A DNA stretch of 64,000 nucleotides from Pinus tabuliformis (GCA_031772625.1 CM062814.1:363107750-363171749); one strand, 5' to 3'; numbered from the stretch's first letter, positions 1 through 11,189 are shown. Numbers and translations are program-made. The notes: generated from the letters alone by a model not told the origin.

Positions 1-26
1 CTGCTTTTTTCTCTGTTTTTCTTTGT

Positions 27-565
27 ATGTCCCCATTAAGGTCGGGATATAAGGAGTTAGGGCTTGAACTGGTCGAACCTTTGCAAGACCAACCTCACAA
101 ATCCCAACAGCCTCCCATGGCGAATGGAAGGAAAGATGAGGAGGCAGAAGATCCTATCAAAATCTTTCTCGAAGAAGCCCTCGAGCGGCAAAGAAACATG
201 ATGATGGACAACTTTGCCCATATCCTTCAGCGGCTATCGAGAGGCGATGCATCGACTTCCAACAGCTACTTTGGATATGCGACACCCTTTAAGGTACAGG
301 TTAATTTTGAAATCCCCATCCTCGAGGGTCAAATAGACGTAGATGCACTAGATAAATGGTTAAATCTACTAGAAGGATATATTTATGTTCATGATTTTTC
401 CAATTGGGATAAGATTATTTTCGCTCTTCTCAAACTAACCCCCTATGTCAAGGATTGGTGGGAATAAAGTGGACCACACAATGGTAGGGAAGGGACCAAG
501 ATGTGTCGGAGTTCACAAACATTTTTCATACCCTTTGCACACAGTTGGTTATTAAGGATTATGAG
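27..565 (+). pseudogene. Gypsy element C, gag N-terminal half
   Basis: This is the N-terminal part of a Ty3/Gypsy gag protein, which packages the element RNA. The frame opens MSPLRSGYKELG and has an acidic/helical stretch (EDPIKIFLEEALERQR), then the gag core ending in the WW signature (TPYVKDWWE) at 465. A stop follows at once. Reading then resumes with KWTT and RDQDVSEFTNIF, so roughly 40 codons after WWE look deleted compared with related gags. The frame runs to KDYE at 565, where Copia B is inserted; gag continues at 11687. I recognise the family from the gag pattern, not from a search. The copy is non-functional. Confidence 0.8.
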
Positions 566-703
566 TGTAGGTTTTAACCCCGTACGAAAATTACCTGCAT
601 ATGAACACAGAAAATAAACAATGTGAGAGCATAACACATAAAAAATATATAAACAAATATTTTCCCCTAGATCCAAAAATCGGGACTACCAGCTTGATTT
701 TTA
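566..703 (-). repeat. 3' LTR of Copia B, distal part
   Basis: These 138 bases match 11190-11327. By eye I count about 15 differences (around 11%), so B is old. The segment stops at the insertion point of Copia A and continues at 6743. Confidence 0.9.
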
Positions 704-880
704 TGTCAGGCCAGGCAGTAACTCTAATAGGCAGTAAAACTGATTCAATTTATTTCATTAGGTATGTTATTGTTATATACAAAGGGTGTGACTGCTCAGT
801 TCATCTCCTGATGATTGTTCACATTCCTAATTTAACTATTTACATAAATTCACCCAATTGCAGAGGATTAGGTGTCAACA
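704..880 (-). repeat. 3' LTR of Copia A
   Basis: It runs TGTTGACACC to GGCCTGACA on the minus strand, 177 bp. It differs from the other LTR at 7 sites (5 transitions and 2 transversions by eye). The length is short for Copia. Confidence 0.93.
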
Positions 881-891
881 TTCCCCCCCTT
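881..891 (-). promoter_or_regulatory. Polypurine tract of Copia A
   Basis: AAGGGGGGGAA on the minus strand abuts the 3' LTR start TGTTGACA. It primes plus-strand DNA synthesis. Confidence 0.88.
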
Positions 892-897
892 AATCTG

Positions 898-2800
898 AAG
901 TGATGTTGGTGAGTCCAAGCATCGTTCTAAATCTTTCAAGCTTTTCTCTTCCAAGTGCTTTGGTGAAGATGTCTGTAATTTGCTCATTTGTGGAACAATG
1001 ACGGAGATGGATTGTTTTGGCCTCAACATGATGTCGGATCAGATGATATTTAGTATTGATGTGCTTTGTTCAATCATGAAACTTTGGGTTCTTGGCCAAC
1101 TTTATTGCAGAGGTGTTGTCAATCATGAGTGGAGTTGATTGTACTTGTTTTACCTACAAATCTTTAAGAATTTTCCTAAGCCACACAATTTCTTTTGTTG
1201 CTTCAGCTGCTACCACGTATTCTACTTCTGTTGTGGAATCTGCTGGAACTGATTGTTTGCGTGATCTCTAGGAGACAACTCCTGATCCAAGACTCATAGC
1301 ATATCCTGAAGTAGATACCCCAGTTTCTTTGTCTCCATCGAAGTCTGAATCAAAGTATCCGATCAAACTGAAGTCATCCACCTGTGTGTACTTGATTCCA
1401 AAGTCTTGAGTTCCCTTCAAGTACTTTAGAACTCTTTTTGCAGCAGACCAATGTCCCTCACAAGGCTTTTGCATAAACCTGGAGAGGATTCCAAAAGCAA
1501 ATGAAATGTTTGGTCTGGTAGTATTAAGGTAGTTGAGACTTCCTACAAGCTGTCTATACTTTGTTACATCCTCAAATTCCTTTCCTTCAATAGGTGTGAG
1601 CTTTAATTTTTGTTCCATTGGAGTAGTAAGAGGATTGCACTCTGTCATGCCAAATCTATTTAACAAATCTCCAATGTATTTCTTTTGAGAAAGAAATATG
1701 GATTTTGGATGTTGGGTTACTTCAATGCCAAGATAGTAATGAACATAGCCCAAATCAGTCATTTCAAAATTTTTCCCCAATTCCTTATTTATGGATGCAA
1801 TGTAGCTTTCATTGTTCTCTGTCATTAAAAGATCATCTACATATACCACAAGATATACAACTATTTTTCCAACTTTCTTGACAAATAAAGTTGCATCATC
1901 AAGATCAAAATGATTGAAGTTGAGTTTCAGAAGATGCTCAGTTATTTTTTCATACCAGGCTCGCCGTGCTTGTTTGAGGCCATACAACAACTTCACCAGT
2001 TTGCATACTTTATGTTCATGTCCTTTCACAGCAATTCCTTCAGGCTGGGACATAAAAACATTCTCTTTTAGATCTCCATTCAAGAAAACAGTTTTTACAT
2101 CCATTTGATGGACTTTCCAACTGTTATGGGCTGCTAGTGCAAAGAGTGTCCGGATGGTGGCCCATTTTGCTGTGGGGGCAAAAGTCTCCTCATAATTGAC
2201 CCCTTCTTTCTCTGCAAAACCTTTTTCCACAAGCCTAGATTTGTGCTTGTCAAGTGAGCCATCAACTTTGTGCTTGTTCTTGTAGACCCACTTGCAGCCA
2301 ATTGGTTTGGTTCCAAATGGAGGATCAACCAGCTTCCAAGTGTCGTTCTTTATGAGGGCATCATACTCCTTTTGCATCGCTTCTTTCCATTCATCATGAG
2401 AAGCAACTTATTTAAAGGAAGTTGGTTCAAAATCTATAGACAAGTTCAATTCACAATCATAAGAAACATCCATATCAACAGATGAATTAGAGTCATCTAC
2501 ATCACCTCCATTTTGCCGGTTTGAATTTCTGGTTCCTATTTTTCCAATTTCATTAGGATGAACACTTTCAAGTGTCTTTGTCAGCCACTTTGGGGGACCT
2601 TTCTAAGATGGTCCAGGCTGCTCTATTGATTGAGTTGGGACTGAATCAAGATTGAGTCTCCCAATTCTATCAATTACATCACTTAAAGCATCATCCGTTG
2701 TTGGAGTTTCATGCGGGGGAGAGTGTTCTTCAGAAAAAGATTCCACATGTTGATCTAGTATAGGAATCCCCCCTTCAAGATGTGGAATCTGATTATCAAA
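898..2800 (-). pseudogene. Copia A reverse transcriptase and RNase H
   Basis: The main open part, 1268-2377 (369 residues), is RT_2: MQKEYDALIKNDTWKLVDPP, ETFAPTAKWATIRTLFALAA, MDVKTVFLNGDLKENVFM, and catalytic VVYVDDLL with both Asp present. It ends in RNase H (GYFDSDFDGDKETGVSTSGY ... GSGVVS). A TAG replaces the expected Trp codon, then RNase H continues (RKQSVPADSTTEVEYVVA, DNTSAIKLAKNPKF) down to about 900, next to the polypurine tract. 2378-2800 is the INT-RT linker in the same frame with at least two stops. Confidence 0.88.
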
Positions 2801-3592
2801 TTATTGAAATGATTTTGTTTTTGCGAATCTATCCAAGTGATCAAGTTGCCGCTCAACAACATTGTCAGATTTGGATGATTCAAGAAAAATTACATCTCTA
2901 GATACAACAAACTTTTTATTTACTTCATCATAGAGGTGGTATTCTTTGGAGGTGTTTGAATACCCCAGGAAGATACACTTACGATTTCTAGCACCAAGTT
3001 TGTTTCTATGTACCTTTGGTATCAAAGCATAACAGGTGGAACCAAAGACCCTGAGATGTTTTACCGAAGGAACATGTCCATACAACAATTCATAAGGAGT
3101 CTTGTTTCTTATAGCATTAGATGGACATATATTCTTTATATATGCAACACATAGAACAGCATTAGCCCAAAACATTATCTTTACATTTTTGAAGAAAAGC
3201 ATGGATCGTACCATATTCAAGATTGTTCTATTCATTCTTTCAGCTACACCATTCTGTTGGGGATTATAAGGCACAGTTGTTTGATGTTTGATCCCATGTT
3301 GGCAAAGATAGTTTTCAAATTCATTTGATGTATATTATTTTCCATTATCAGTGCGAATAGACCCAATATGAGATTGTGCATCATTTTCAATCCATTTATG
3401 AAAATTCTTGAATGTTTGGAAAGCATCAGATTTGTTCTTCAATAAATAAACCCAACTCATTCTGGTGTAGTCATCAATAAATGTCATGATATATTTATTT
3501 CCATTTGCAGAAGGAACAGGCATTGGACCACATAAATCTGAATGAATAAGTTCAAGCTTCGTATGTGCTCTTGAATGTGAATCATGAAAAGA
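2801..3592 (-). pseudogene. Copia A integrase
   Basis: Integrase core in three pieces. 3335-3523 carries MTFIDDYTRMSWVYLLKN and IRTDNGK. A stop (GAA to TAA) follows, then 2801-3274 carries YNPQQNGVAERMNRTILNMV and the C-terminal LRVFGSTCYALIPKVHRNK and CIFLGYSNTSKEYHLYD. All three catalytic acidic residues (D, D, E) can be read, but not in one open frame. It would insert the element cDNA. Confidence 0.82.
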
Positions 3593-4180
3593 CTATTTGG
3601 TATGCTTTCCTAGAATGAAAGCATCACATTGCTTAAGTTTTCTAGGAATTGTAGGCAAACTAGAAACACCATTTTTCTTCAATAAGCGGAGACTGTCATA
3701 GTTTAAATGTCCAAATCTAGCATGCCATAATAAACTTGATGGAAGTGTACCTTCTTCATGATGAGAATTGTATGAGAAATGTTGTGCATGAGCAGATGTT
3801 CCTTGCAGCTTAAGAAGCCTTTCTTCTTCTATTCCCCTCATGACAAGTGAGTGGTCAGATGTTTTTCTTACCTCAAGCTTGCCATAAAAAATATGAATGG
3901 AGTGACCTTTCTGGCGGATGTGGACCAAGGACAGCAAGTTTCTCTTAAGCTGTGGGAGATATAGAACATGATCCAGAAGAAATTCTGGAAGACCAGGCAG
4001 TTTAAGCCTGATTGTGCCAAGCCCTGATGGCTTGATTTTTGATTTATCTGCAAAGTATACTGCTCCATCAACATTGTCAGTGAAATCTTCAAAAAAATAT
4101 TTTCTATGAGTCATGTGACAGGTTGCTCCTGAATCAAGCAACCAATCATTTTTCCAGGAAGTAAGTGAAGCATTAAACAA
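3593..4180 (-). pseudogene. Copia A protease and GAG-pre-integrase
   Basis: A 195-residue open piece. The aspartic protease core is intact in sequence (WLLDSGATCHMTHRKYFF, with the D-S-G active site) and is followed by KLPGLPEFLLDHVLYLP and NLLSLVHIRQKGH. The GAG-pre-integrase zinc module follows (LLWHARFGHLNYDSLRLLKK). Its C-terminal CxxC reads CDAFILGKHTK, so the second Cys has become Phe. A stop then separates it from the integrase core. The protease part could be the least damaged of this element. Confidence 0.82.
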
Positions 4181-4188
4181 ATCTTCAT

Positions 4189-5100
4189 TTACACTAATGT
4201 TACATTGTGCCTCAACATAGTGAGTGGATTCAGGTGCTTTACCTTTGTCTGTATCATCAGTTTTACCTTTCTGTTGGTTTCTTTTCTACTCAATTCTGTC
4301 CCATGGTAGCTTGCATGTAGAGGCATCATGTGATTCATTTCTTTTGCAGTGAATGCAATGCAGATATGCCTTTTCTCCTTGATAATGTCTGCCCCCCTAC
4401 CTCTAAAATATCTTCCTCTTCCTCTTCGTCCACCTCTTCCTCTTGTAGAATCTTGAGCAAGATGATTTTCTTTATGAGCAAGGCACACAGTCTCTTCAAA
4501 AGATTTAGGGGCTGTCTTCTTTCCAAAAGCTTTCTCTCTTTCAGCAAACTTTTTCACAAGAGAGTCAAATGTTATATCTTTGAGATTTCCATTTGCTTGC
4601 AAAGATTCAAGATAATTGGAGTAAGTAGGATAGAGTGCCTTGAGAAAAGCAATAATAGGGATATCCAGTTCAACCTTAGTGGAATTGATATCATGCATTA
4701 TAGACTTTACTTCAGATGCAAGAGCAAGAGGATCATTATTTTGCAGTTCAAGAGTGAAGAGTTTAATCATGAGCTGAACAACTTCAAGTGCACAATGTGA
4801 GTCATAGAGTTCTTTCAGCTTTTGTAAGGCTTCAAAGGCAGTTGAATATGACGAAATATGGTGACTCGCCTCTTCATTTACAGATGCTTCGATTAATGCA
4901 TAAGCTTTGTTGTTCTTGTTTTCCCAAATGACGAACTCTTTGTCTGAGGTAGGCTGTACTGGGTCTTTGTCTCCTTCTCTGACACACACTCCTTTCCACA
5001 TCTCATTGAAGATGAGGGTGTGTTTTATCATTCGGGACCATTCAAGATAGTTCTCCTTGCTAGTGAGAACTATTCCTACCATGGAGATGATTGAATGCAT
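4189..5100 (-). pseudogene. gag: Copia A gag (capsid, broken knuckle)
   Basis: A 303-codon open frame whose first about 235 residues are a UBN2-type Copia gag (ENYLEWSRMIKHTLIFNEMW near residue 17, then ALQKLKELYDSHCALEVVQL). An arginine/glycine-rich segment follows (TRGRGGRRGRGRYFRGRG). A frameshift then hides the zinc knuckle, which is readable in another frame as CIHCKRNESHDASTC with spacing C-x2-C-x5-H-x4-C. So the open frame's own C-terminus (after RGRGAD) is out-of-frame sequence. The start is chosen as the first Met of the open frame; it lies far from the PBS because of the long leader. Confidence 0.82.
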
Positions 5101-6551
5101 TCTGTAAAAAAAAATTTCTAATAGAAAAGAATACTTCTGCCAATGTACTCAAAAAAGAATTCTCAAAGGATTTCAAATCCACAATGTGACCCATATAAAT
5201 CCATCATTATATAAATTCACCTCACATAAACCTCATATAAGTTTTATACAAGTCCATCATATAACTCTCATAAAACTTCGCCTTATAAATCTTATATAAA
5301 TCTCATAAAACTTCACCTATAAATACCATGGTCATGTGCATTCTTTGAACTGTAATTTACAGCGGTAAACTTTGGCAAAGCATCAAACATATGAATGGCA
5401 CTAGCAATCAAATCGGATCCAACTGTAGTGACAAAAGCACAGAATCTTGGCTGAAAGTGAAAAAAAATGGTGCTTCACGTATGGAGGTATGGGTGAACCA
5501 AGTTATATGGAGGCCAGCGCATGTATTAAAAACAGCAGCATTGAAAACGTATTTGAAATAGCCAATGTTCAAAACTTATGTGAAACAACAGCTTCAAAAA
5601 ATGTATTTCAGGCAGCTTCAAAACATATTCAGGCATCTTTAATCACAGTTTTCGATGCATTCAATACAGCTCAAAGTCAGCACACAAATGAATCAATGAG
5701 CGATACACAAAACTGATTTCCTTGTCTGCAATAGAGACTTAATGTCCAGCACATACAGTGCACATATTAAGAGCAATAACCATCACAAAAAGAAACAACC
5801 TTTCCAATGAACACTCAGGGCATTGAATGAATCTTCAGCAGGCATTTGACGTACCATATTTTTAGCGCAAACAAATATACACCAGCCTTCAAAAAGAATG
5901 CACAGGTTTCATTAATTGAAATGAAACGACGAACACCCCGGGAGATATATCAATGCCAATACATGTCGCTAATGCACAGACATGTCAGGCAGCATTTAAA
6001 ACAGTGTTGAAACATATGGGACAGCGTTTAAAAAATATGGGACAGGGACAGCGTTAAAAGACAAGCTTAAGCGTTCAAGAGATGAGCTATAGACAGTGGT
6101 TTCTCTGGGCTTCTATACGTTGTCAATGATGCCGAGTCTTCCAGCTCCCAACCTAATGGTGTGGTTTGCAAATTAATGGTGCGATTGAATGGTATACAGC
6201 GTTAACACAACGTTTCAATCCAACGTTAACACAGTGTTTCAATGAACACAACGTTTCAACCAGCATTGATGTCAGAGCAGCGTTCAGTGCGAATGGGCAC
6301 CATAATGGAGATTCGAACCTTGACTATTCAGTTTCAGATGTGGTCAGAGACAAGCTGCGGCTTATGAGAGACAGATGCGTTATAGAGAGCATTATGGACA
6401 GAGCGCAGTGGCGCAGCGGAAAGGAATATGGACAGATGCGTTAAGGCAATGATACACAACGCAGAGGACAGAGGTCAGTCAGAACAGTGCTCAGGTCAGA
6501 ACGACAGAGGACAGTTGCAAAAATGAAGGGAGTTACAACTATTTTGAGAAC
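5101..6551 (-). other. Long leader of Copia A
   Basis: This is 1.45 kb between PBS and gag start with no sense open frame above 60 codons. It holds two kinds of low-order repeats. Degenerate CTCATAAAACTTC / TTATATAAAT units lie at about 5200-5330, and ACAGCGTT / AACGTTTCAA units at about 6000-6260. Two antisense (plus-strand) open frames of 89 and 92 codons lie at 5447-5716 and 6166-6444. I recognise neither and treat them as chance or captured sequence. Confidence 0.6.
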
Positions 6552-6565
6552 TGGCTCTGATACCA
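6552..6565 (-). promoter_or_regulatory. Primer-binding site of Copia A
   Basis: TGGTATCAGAGCCA on the minus strand, directly after the LTR. It is complementary to the 3' end of plant initiator-Met tRNA, the usual Copia primer. Confidence 0.9.
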
Positions 6566-6742
6566 TGTCAGGCCAGGCAGTAACTCCAATTGGCAGTAAA
6601 ACTGATTCAATTTATTTCATTAGGTATGCTATTGTTATATACAAAGGGTGTGACTACTCAGTTCATCTCCTGATGACTGTTCACATTCCTAATTTAACTA
6701 TTTACATTAATTCACCCAATCGCAGAGGATTAGGTGTCAACA
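6566..6742 (-). repeat. 5' LTR of Copia A
   Basis: Same length and ends as the copy at 704-880. It is followed on the minus strand directly by the PBS. A TATATAACAATAAC segment inside it (about 6630-6645) is the best candidate for the promoter TATA region. Confidence 0.93.
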
Positions 6743-7103
6743 TTTTCATTATGTTCCTTTCAATGTTACAATACATATTTATACATGCCGAAGCATCCAA
6801 TACCATGGACCGAAAACCATTGCGTCCAAAACCATGGATCGAAAACCATCGTGTCCAAAACCATGTGCGAAAATCATGCACAAAGCCACAGGTAGGTCCA
6901 CCCAACCTAACATTGGATCCAAACCCAAAATTTTCCTGGGTGCTGCCCCGAACCCCATAAAGTAGGGTTATCTGCACCCCTCAAACCCCTTGTGACTGCC
7001 CACGCTACGCAATCAGCACAACAAATGGGGGGCTCCAACCCCCTTCTAACCGCCTTGTTAATTACGTGCGCTAGTCGTGACAAGAATATAACACAACCCA
7101 ACA
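6743..7103 (-). repeat. 3' LTR of Copia B, proximal part
   Basis: This continues the LTR begun at 566-703 and matches about 11324-11686. It starts with TTTTC, the second copy of element A's target duplication, and ends at CAACA next to the polypurine tract of B. Two forward open frames in it (6487-6960 and 6702-6977) are by-products of the LTR and are not genes. Confidence 0.88.
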
Positions 7104-7114
7104 TTCTCCCACTT
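7104..7114 (-). promoter_or_regulatory. Polypurine tract of Copia B
   Basis: AAGTGGGAGAA on the minus strand directly precedes the 3' LTR start TGTTGGG. This is the expected plus-strand primer for reverse transcription. Confidence 0.75.
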
Positions 7115-7722
7115 GTTGTTTTCTTTCCACAGGGGGCCACAAGAGAGCTTAGTCATTTATCTAGCCCTACAACACCCATTGTTTCTCTACACCAAGAGCA
7201 CTTCTCAGAGTTCACATATTTTGTCAATGCATCTGTAGTATTCTTCAAAGTGTCCACCTTTACCAGCAACACATTTTTGTATTCTATCATATCCCTCACA
7301 ATGTGATACTAAACATCAATGTGCTTTGTCTTTGAATGATATGCAGGGTTCTTTGCCAAGAAAATTGCACTTTGGTTGTCACAGTCTATCCTTATAGCTC
7401 CCTATACTAACCCCATATTTGAACACAATCTCTGCAACCAAACTGCTTCCTTTCTTGCATGAGTGGATGCCATGTATTCTGCCTCTGTAGTTGATAGTGC
7501 CACTACAAATTGTTTCTTACTCATTCAACTGACTGCACCTCCAAATAGGTTAAACACATACCCACTTGTAGATCTTCTCTGATCCATATCTCTAGCCCAG
7601 TCAACATCAACAAAGCCATGAATATCCAACACTTTGTCCAATCCTGGTCTTCCTTGGTAGCACAAACCATAATCATTAGTGCCACGCAAATACCTGAAAA
7701 CCCGATTCACTGTTGTCTAGTT
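7115..7722 (-). pseudogene. Copia B RNase H
   Basis: Copia RNase H, which degrades RNA in the RNA-DNA hybrid. Visible motifs are VFRYLRGTNDYGLCY, GFVDVDWARDMDQRRSTSGY, a stop, then KKQFVVALSTTEAEYMA, RIDCDNQSAIFLAKNP and HSKTKHIDV. The open part is 7525-7710, and the rest of the frame has TAG and TGA stops. The frame ends close to the polypurine tract. Confidence 0.75.
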
Positions 7723-7724
7723 TT

Positions 7725-8760
7725 CCTACCCTACTTTTGACATGACCCTGCTCAATACTCCCACTGCATGTGCAATGTTTGGTTTAGTATAGACCATCGC
7801 ATATATTAGGCTACCAACTACACCTGCATATGGAACACGAGACATGTCCTCTTCCTCTTCTTGTGTCTTAGGACACTGTTCAACAGATAACTTTACACCT
7901 ACAGGAATAGGAACCTTCACCGGTTTACTATCCTGCATATTAAACCTCTGCAATATTGTCTCGACATACTTCCTTTGGTTTAACTCGAGCTTCTTCTTTG
8001 TCTGATCTCTTTTAATTTCCATGCCCAAAATATAGTTTGTAGCACCAGGATCTTTCATGACGAATTTGGAGGACAAATGGGTCTTTAAATCCTGCATAAT
8101 TTCTTTGTCATTTCCAACTAGCAACATATCATCCACATACAAGACCAGATAAATAACACAGTCACCAATTAATTTAAAATAGACACAGTGATCAGCTTTG
8201 TTTCTGGTGAAGCCAAGTCCCCGTATAAATTTATCAAATTTTTGATACGACATCCTTAGTGACTTTTTAAACCCATAAAGATACTTCTTTAACTTGCATA
8301 CCAATTCTTTCTTATCCTTCACCGCAAAGCCTTCAGGTTGCTTCATGTAGATCTCTTCTTCCAATTCCCCGTGAAGAAATTTTGTCTTCACATCCATCTA
8401 TTCTACCTCAAAATCGAAAGCAGTAGCAACAAATAAAAGTAATCTAATAGAAGTTACCTTGGCAATAGGAGAAAAAATATCACCAAAATCAATTCCCAAC
8501 ACCTAGGAATAACCTTTTACTACCAACCGAGCTTTGTATTTCTCCACCTTTCCTTTTGGATTTGTCTTCTTCTTGAACACCCATTTGCTACAATGGGTTT
8601 CCTTCTAGCCGACAAATCCACCAAATCCCAAGCCTGACTTTTGTGCAAAGATGCCATTTCATCAACCATGCCCTCTTTCCAGAGTTTTCCATCCTCTGAA
8701 TCTACTACTTCGTTCACAGTTCTAGGATCATCATCAGTAATAGATAAAGCAAAATTTGAA
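7725..8760 (-). pseudogene. Copia B reverse transcriptase
   Basis: RT_2-type Copia reverse transcriptase. The N-terminal part (EDGKLWKEGMVDEMASLHK) lies at 8520-8717 and is followed by a frameshift near 8575. The main part at 7726-8397 starts MDVKTKFLHGELEEEIYMKQ and carries the catalytic LYVDDML motif near residue 90 with both Asp intact. A stop before MDVKT (TGG or CAG to TAG) separates it from KVTSIRLLLFVATAF. The region ends with the KPNIAHAVGVLSRVMSKVG motif. It is no longer one open frame. Confidence 0.82.
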
Positions 8761-8959
8761 CAAAAAGCATATGGACTATACCTTTAAGGCTGCCTTCTTT
8801 CTCAAACTGATCTTCTGAAACCCGGAGTTTGTATCTCTTCATCTTCTAATTCGTCCTCTGTTGTAGAGTCTGATTCTTCCTCCTTAAGCTCAAACTCTAT
8901 CTTCTCAGGTTCCTTTGGTTGGACTTCATGTTTAATAACATCTTTCACCTCTCTGAGCA

Positions 8960-9837
8960 CCACATATTGGTTATACACAACCTTCCTTATTACGCTTTAA
9001 ACCATCCTTATACCCAATAAAGATGTCCTTTTCAGATTTACTATCCAACTTGGTTCATTTATCCTTTGGAACATGTACATCTGCATCACATCCAAATACC
9101 CTAAGATGTGAAAGAGAGGGTTTCTTACCAATCCATACCTCTTGTGGAGTCTTATCCTTCAACATTGATGAATATGATCTATTGACCAGGTAACATGCTG
9201 TCTCCACCGCCTCTGCCCAGAATTCCTATCCTAACTCAGCACCACCGAGCATGCTTCTTGCCCTGTCCATCAATGTCTTGTTTATTCTTTCTGCAACTCC
9301 ATTTTGTTGAGGTGTATATGGAGTAGTCTTTTGTCGTGCTATACCACACTTCCTACAAAATTCTTCAACTTCCTTACTGCAAAACACTCCACCATTATCC
9401 ATCCTCAACACCTTTATCTTCTTCTCTATCTAGTTTTCCACCAGAGCCTTAATTTCATTAAACCTGTCAAAGACTTCAGATTTCTTCTTAAGGAAATATA
9501 TCCATGTATTCATTGAGAAGTAATCTATAAATGATACATAGCACACATACTTACCCAATGATGGAACCTTCACAGGTCCAAACACATCACTGTGCACAAG
9601 CTCTAATATCTATTTCACCCTCTTACCACCAGAGGGGAAACTCACCCAATTCTGGTTCCCATATACACAATTTTCACAGAAATAAAAATCCAGAGAGCTA
9701 CTACTCATACCTTCTACCATACCTTTACCATGAAGTATTCGAAGGCCCTTCTTTCCAATATGTCCAAGCCTTTGATGCCACAACATGGTCTTCTCTCCAG
9801 AGACCACTAGATTTTCTGCTCCACTTTCATGAACCAC
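8960..9837 (-). pseudogene. Copia B GAG-pre-integrase and integrase
   Basis: This remnant covers the pre-integrase zinc module (LWHQRLGHIGKKGLRILHGKG, then CENC) and the integrase catalytic core. Visible core motifs are FIDYFSMNTW (normally FIDD), LRMDNGG with its Asp, and QQNGVAERINKTL with its Glu. The C-terminal pattern LRVFGCDADVHVPKDK is present. Stops interrupt it near 9609, 9430 and 9225. In a living element this domain inserts the cDNA copy into the genome. Confidence 0.75.
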
Positions 9838-9924
9838 ATAACTTTTTCACCCATCAACAATAGTGCTACCTTGCAGGTTGTAAAGAGTTCCAATCCGATC
9901 TCCTTGCATCAATACCAGTTCTCC

Positions 9925-10380
9925 TCAAACCGTCTTGCAAGTATACTTCTCGAACATTTTTTTTACACCTGCATCATCCAGCTTGCTTACAAAAATCAAA
10001 TTTCTGGCCAATGCAAAAATATGTAGGACACCTGAAAGTGTTCTAACCCTTCCACCTTGTAACTTCAACTTTACTTTTCCGCGACCAACAATTCTATCCT
10101 TCCTATCATCCCCTAAGAAGATATCACCACCATCGTATTTCTCATACTCGCAGAACCACTCTCTATGGGGAGTGAAGTGAAAGGATGCACCTAACTCAAT
10201 CAACCATGCGTCATGATCTACATGTGTACTTGAAGAAGCCAAGTACACATCCCCACCTTCATCTGAGGTAGCTTTTGCCTCTGCAGAAGGAGCATCATCA
10301 AATCCCTTTCCTTTATCAGGAGCTTTAGATTTACAGTTCCTTTTGTAGTGCCCTTCCTTTCTGCATTTCCAACACACCAC
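9925..10380 (-). pseudogene. Copia B zinc knuckle and aspartic protease
   Basis: This 151-residue open segment starts with a canonical knuckle, CWKCRKEGHYKRNC (C-x2-C-x4-H-x4-C), which binds RNA in the gag C-terminus. The retroviral-type protease follows (DAWLIELGASFHFTPHREWF ... FLGDDRKDRIVGRGKVKLKL). The active-site triad, normally D-S-G, reads E-L-G here, so protease activity is lost. It ends at a stop in KYTCKTV, just before the GAG-pre-integrase part. It stays in the gag-pol frame of B, with short gaps caused by stops. Confidence 0.8.
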
Positions 10381-10382
10381 CT

Positions 10383-11067
10383 TTATAGGTTTTCCTGGAG
10401 ATTTAGATCTCCCTCTAGATTTAGATCTCCCACTCGATGAATTATTTTTATTTCTATTCTGGTACCGTCCTCATATAGACAAGGCATCACCATTATAGCT
10501 CTCCATATTTTTCCGTCTCATCTCCTCCATCAGCAAGGATGAGACTATTTCATCAAACTACAAGGCAATTGCATTGCTACCTATTGCAATAACCAGACTA
10601 CCCCACGAATCTGGTAGAGAACACAACAAACTAATGCACTTATCTTCATCTACAATTTTAATATCAATAAATGCTAACTGACTTACCACAGTATTAAATG
10701 CATTCATATGCTCTGCCACCGAGTCTTCATCTTTTATCCTCAGGTTATACAACTTTTTCCACAAAAACAGTTTATTCACTAGAGACTTAGATTGGTACAA
10801 AGTCCCTAACTTCTCCCACAAAGCCTTCGTCGTAGCTTCCCCTGATACATTCAATAATACTGAATCTGAGACACACAATCGTATTGTGCTCTTTGTCTTC
10901 CGATCCAACTTCTTCCATTCTTCATCGGACACTCTCGTTGGTTTAGTACCCGGATCTACATCGATCCATTGATCTTTATCCACCAACAAATCCTCCATCT
11001 TGAGTTTCCACAACTCAAAACTCTGACCATTAAATTTCTCGATCTCTATCTTTCCACTGCTCGCCAT
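10383..11067 (-). pseudogene. gag: Copia B gag (capsid)
   Basis: The frame opens MASSGKIEIEKFNGQSFELW, the usual start of Tnt1/Tork-type Copia gag, and covers the UBN2-type capsid domain (LWEKLGTLYQSKSLVNKLFL, then the LCSLP motif near residue 150). An in-frame stop at 10558 ends the open 169-residue part. Beyond it the same frame continues with an SRSKSRGRSKSP-like basic stretch before the zinc knuckle. There is also a stop in the MESYNGDALSI region. The product would form the particle in which reverse transcription happens. The start is chosen because it lies about 110 bases after the PBS and matches the family. Confidence 0.8.
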
Positions 11068-11174
11068 CTTCTTTCACCACTAGAATTGATCTCGCAAATC
11101 TCCCACTGAACAGGGTCTACCACATGCCCGAGCGAAACCCCTCAGTAACAAAGGATTCCCCTTGAAGCCAAAAT

Positions 11175-11187
11175 AGCTTTGATACCA
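11175..11187 (-). promoter_or_regulatory. Primer-binding site of Copia B
   Basis: Read on the minus strand it is TGGTATCAAAGCT, two bases from the LTR end. It differs by one base from the usual Copia PBS that pairs with the 3' end of initiator-Met tRNA. Confidence 0.8.
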
Positions 11188-11189
11188 AA

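Larger units (their letters stand above)
704..6742 (-). mobile_element. Copia element A (inner), complete but inactive
   Basis: A 6039-bp Ty1/Copia element inserted in the 3' LTR of Copia B. It has 177-bp LTRs, a perfect-looking Met-tRNA PBS, a polypurine tract, and gag, PR, INT, RT and RNase H in Copia order. Target duplication: TTTTA at 699-703 and TTTTC at 6743-6747. The uninterrupted LTR at about 11318 reads TTTTTC, showing the original target was TTTTC with one later change at 703. LTRs differ at 7 of 177 positions by eye. The leader between PBS and gag is long (about 1.45 kb). The pol frame has at least five stops, so the copy cannot act alone. Confidence 0.93.

Noticed and set aside
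4330..4800. 156-codon plus-strand open frame
   Set aside because: Exact antisense of Copia A gag. The Ser-rich run is the complement of the Arg/Gly-rich gag tail.
6487..7306. Several plus-strand open frames over 90 codons
   Set aside because: They cover LTR and PBS sequence of Copia A and B, and no protein pattern is seen.
9531..9863. 110-codon plus-strand open frame
   Set aside because: Antisense shadow of Copia B integrase and pre-integrase.
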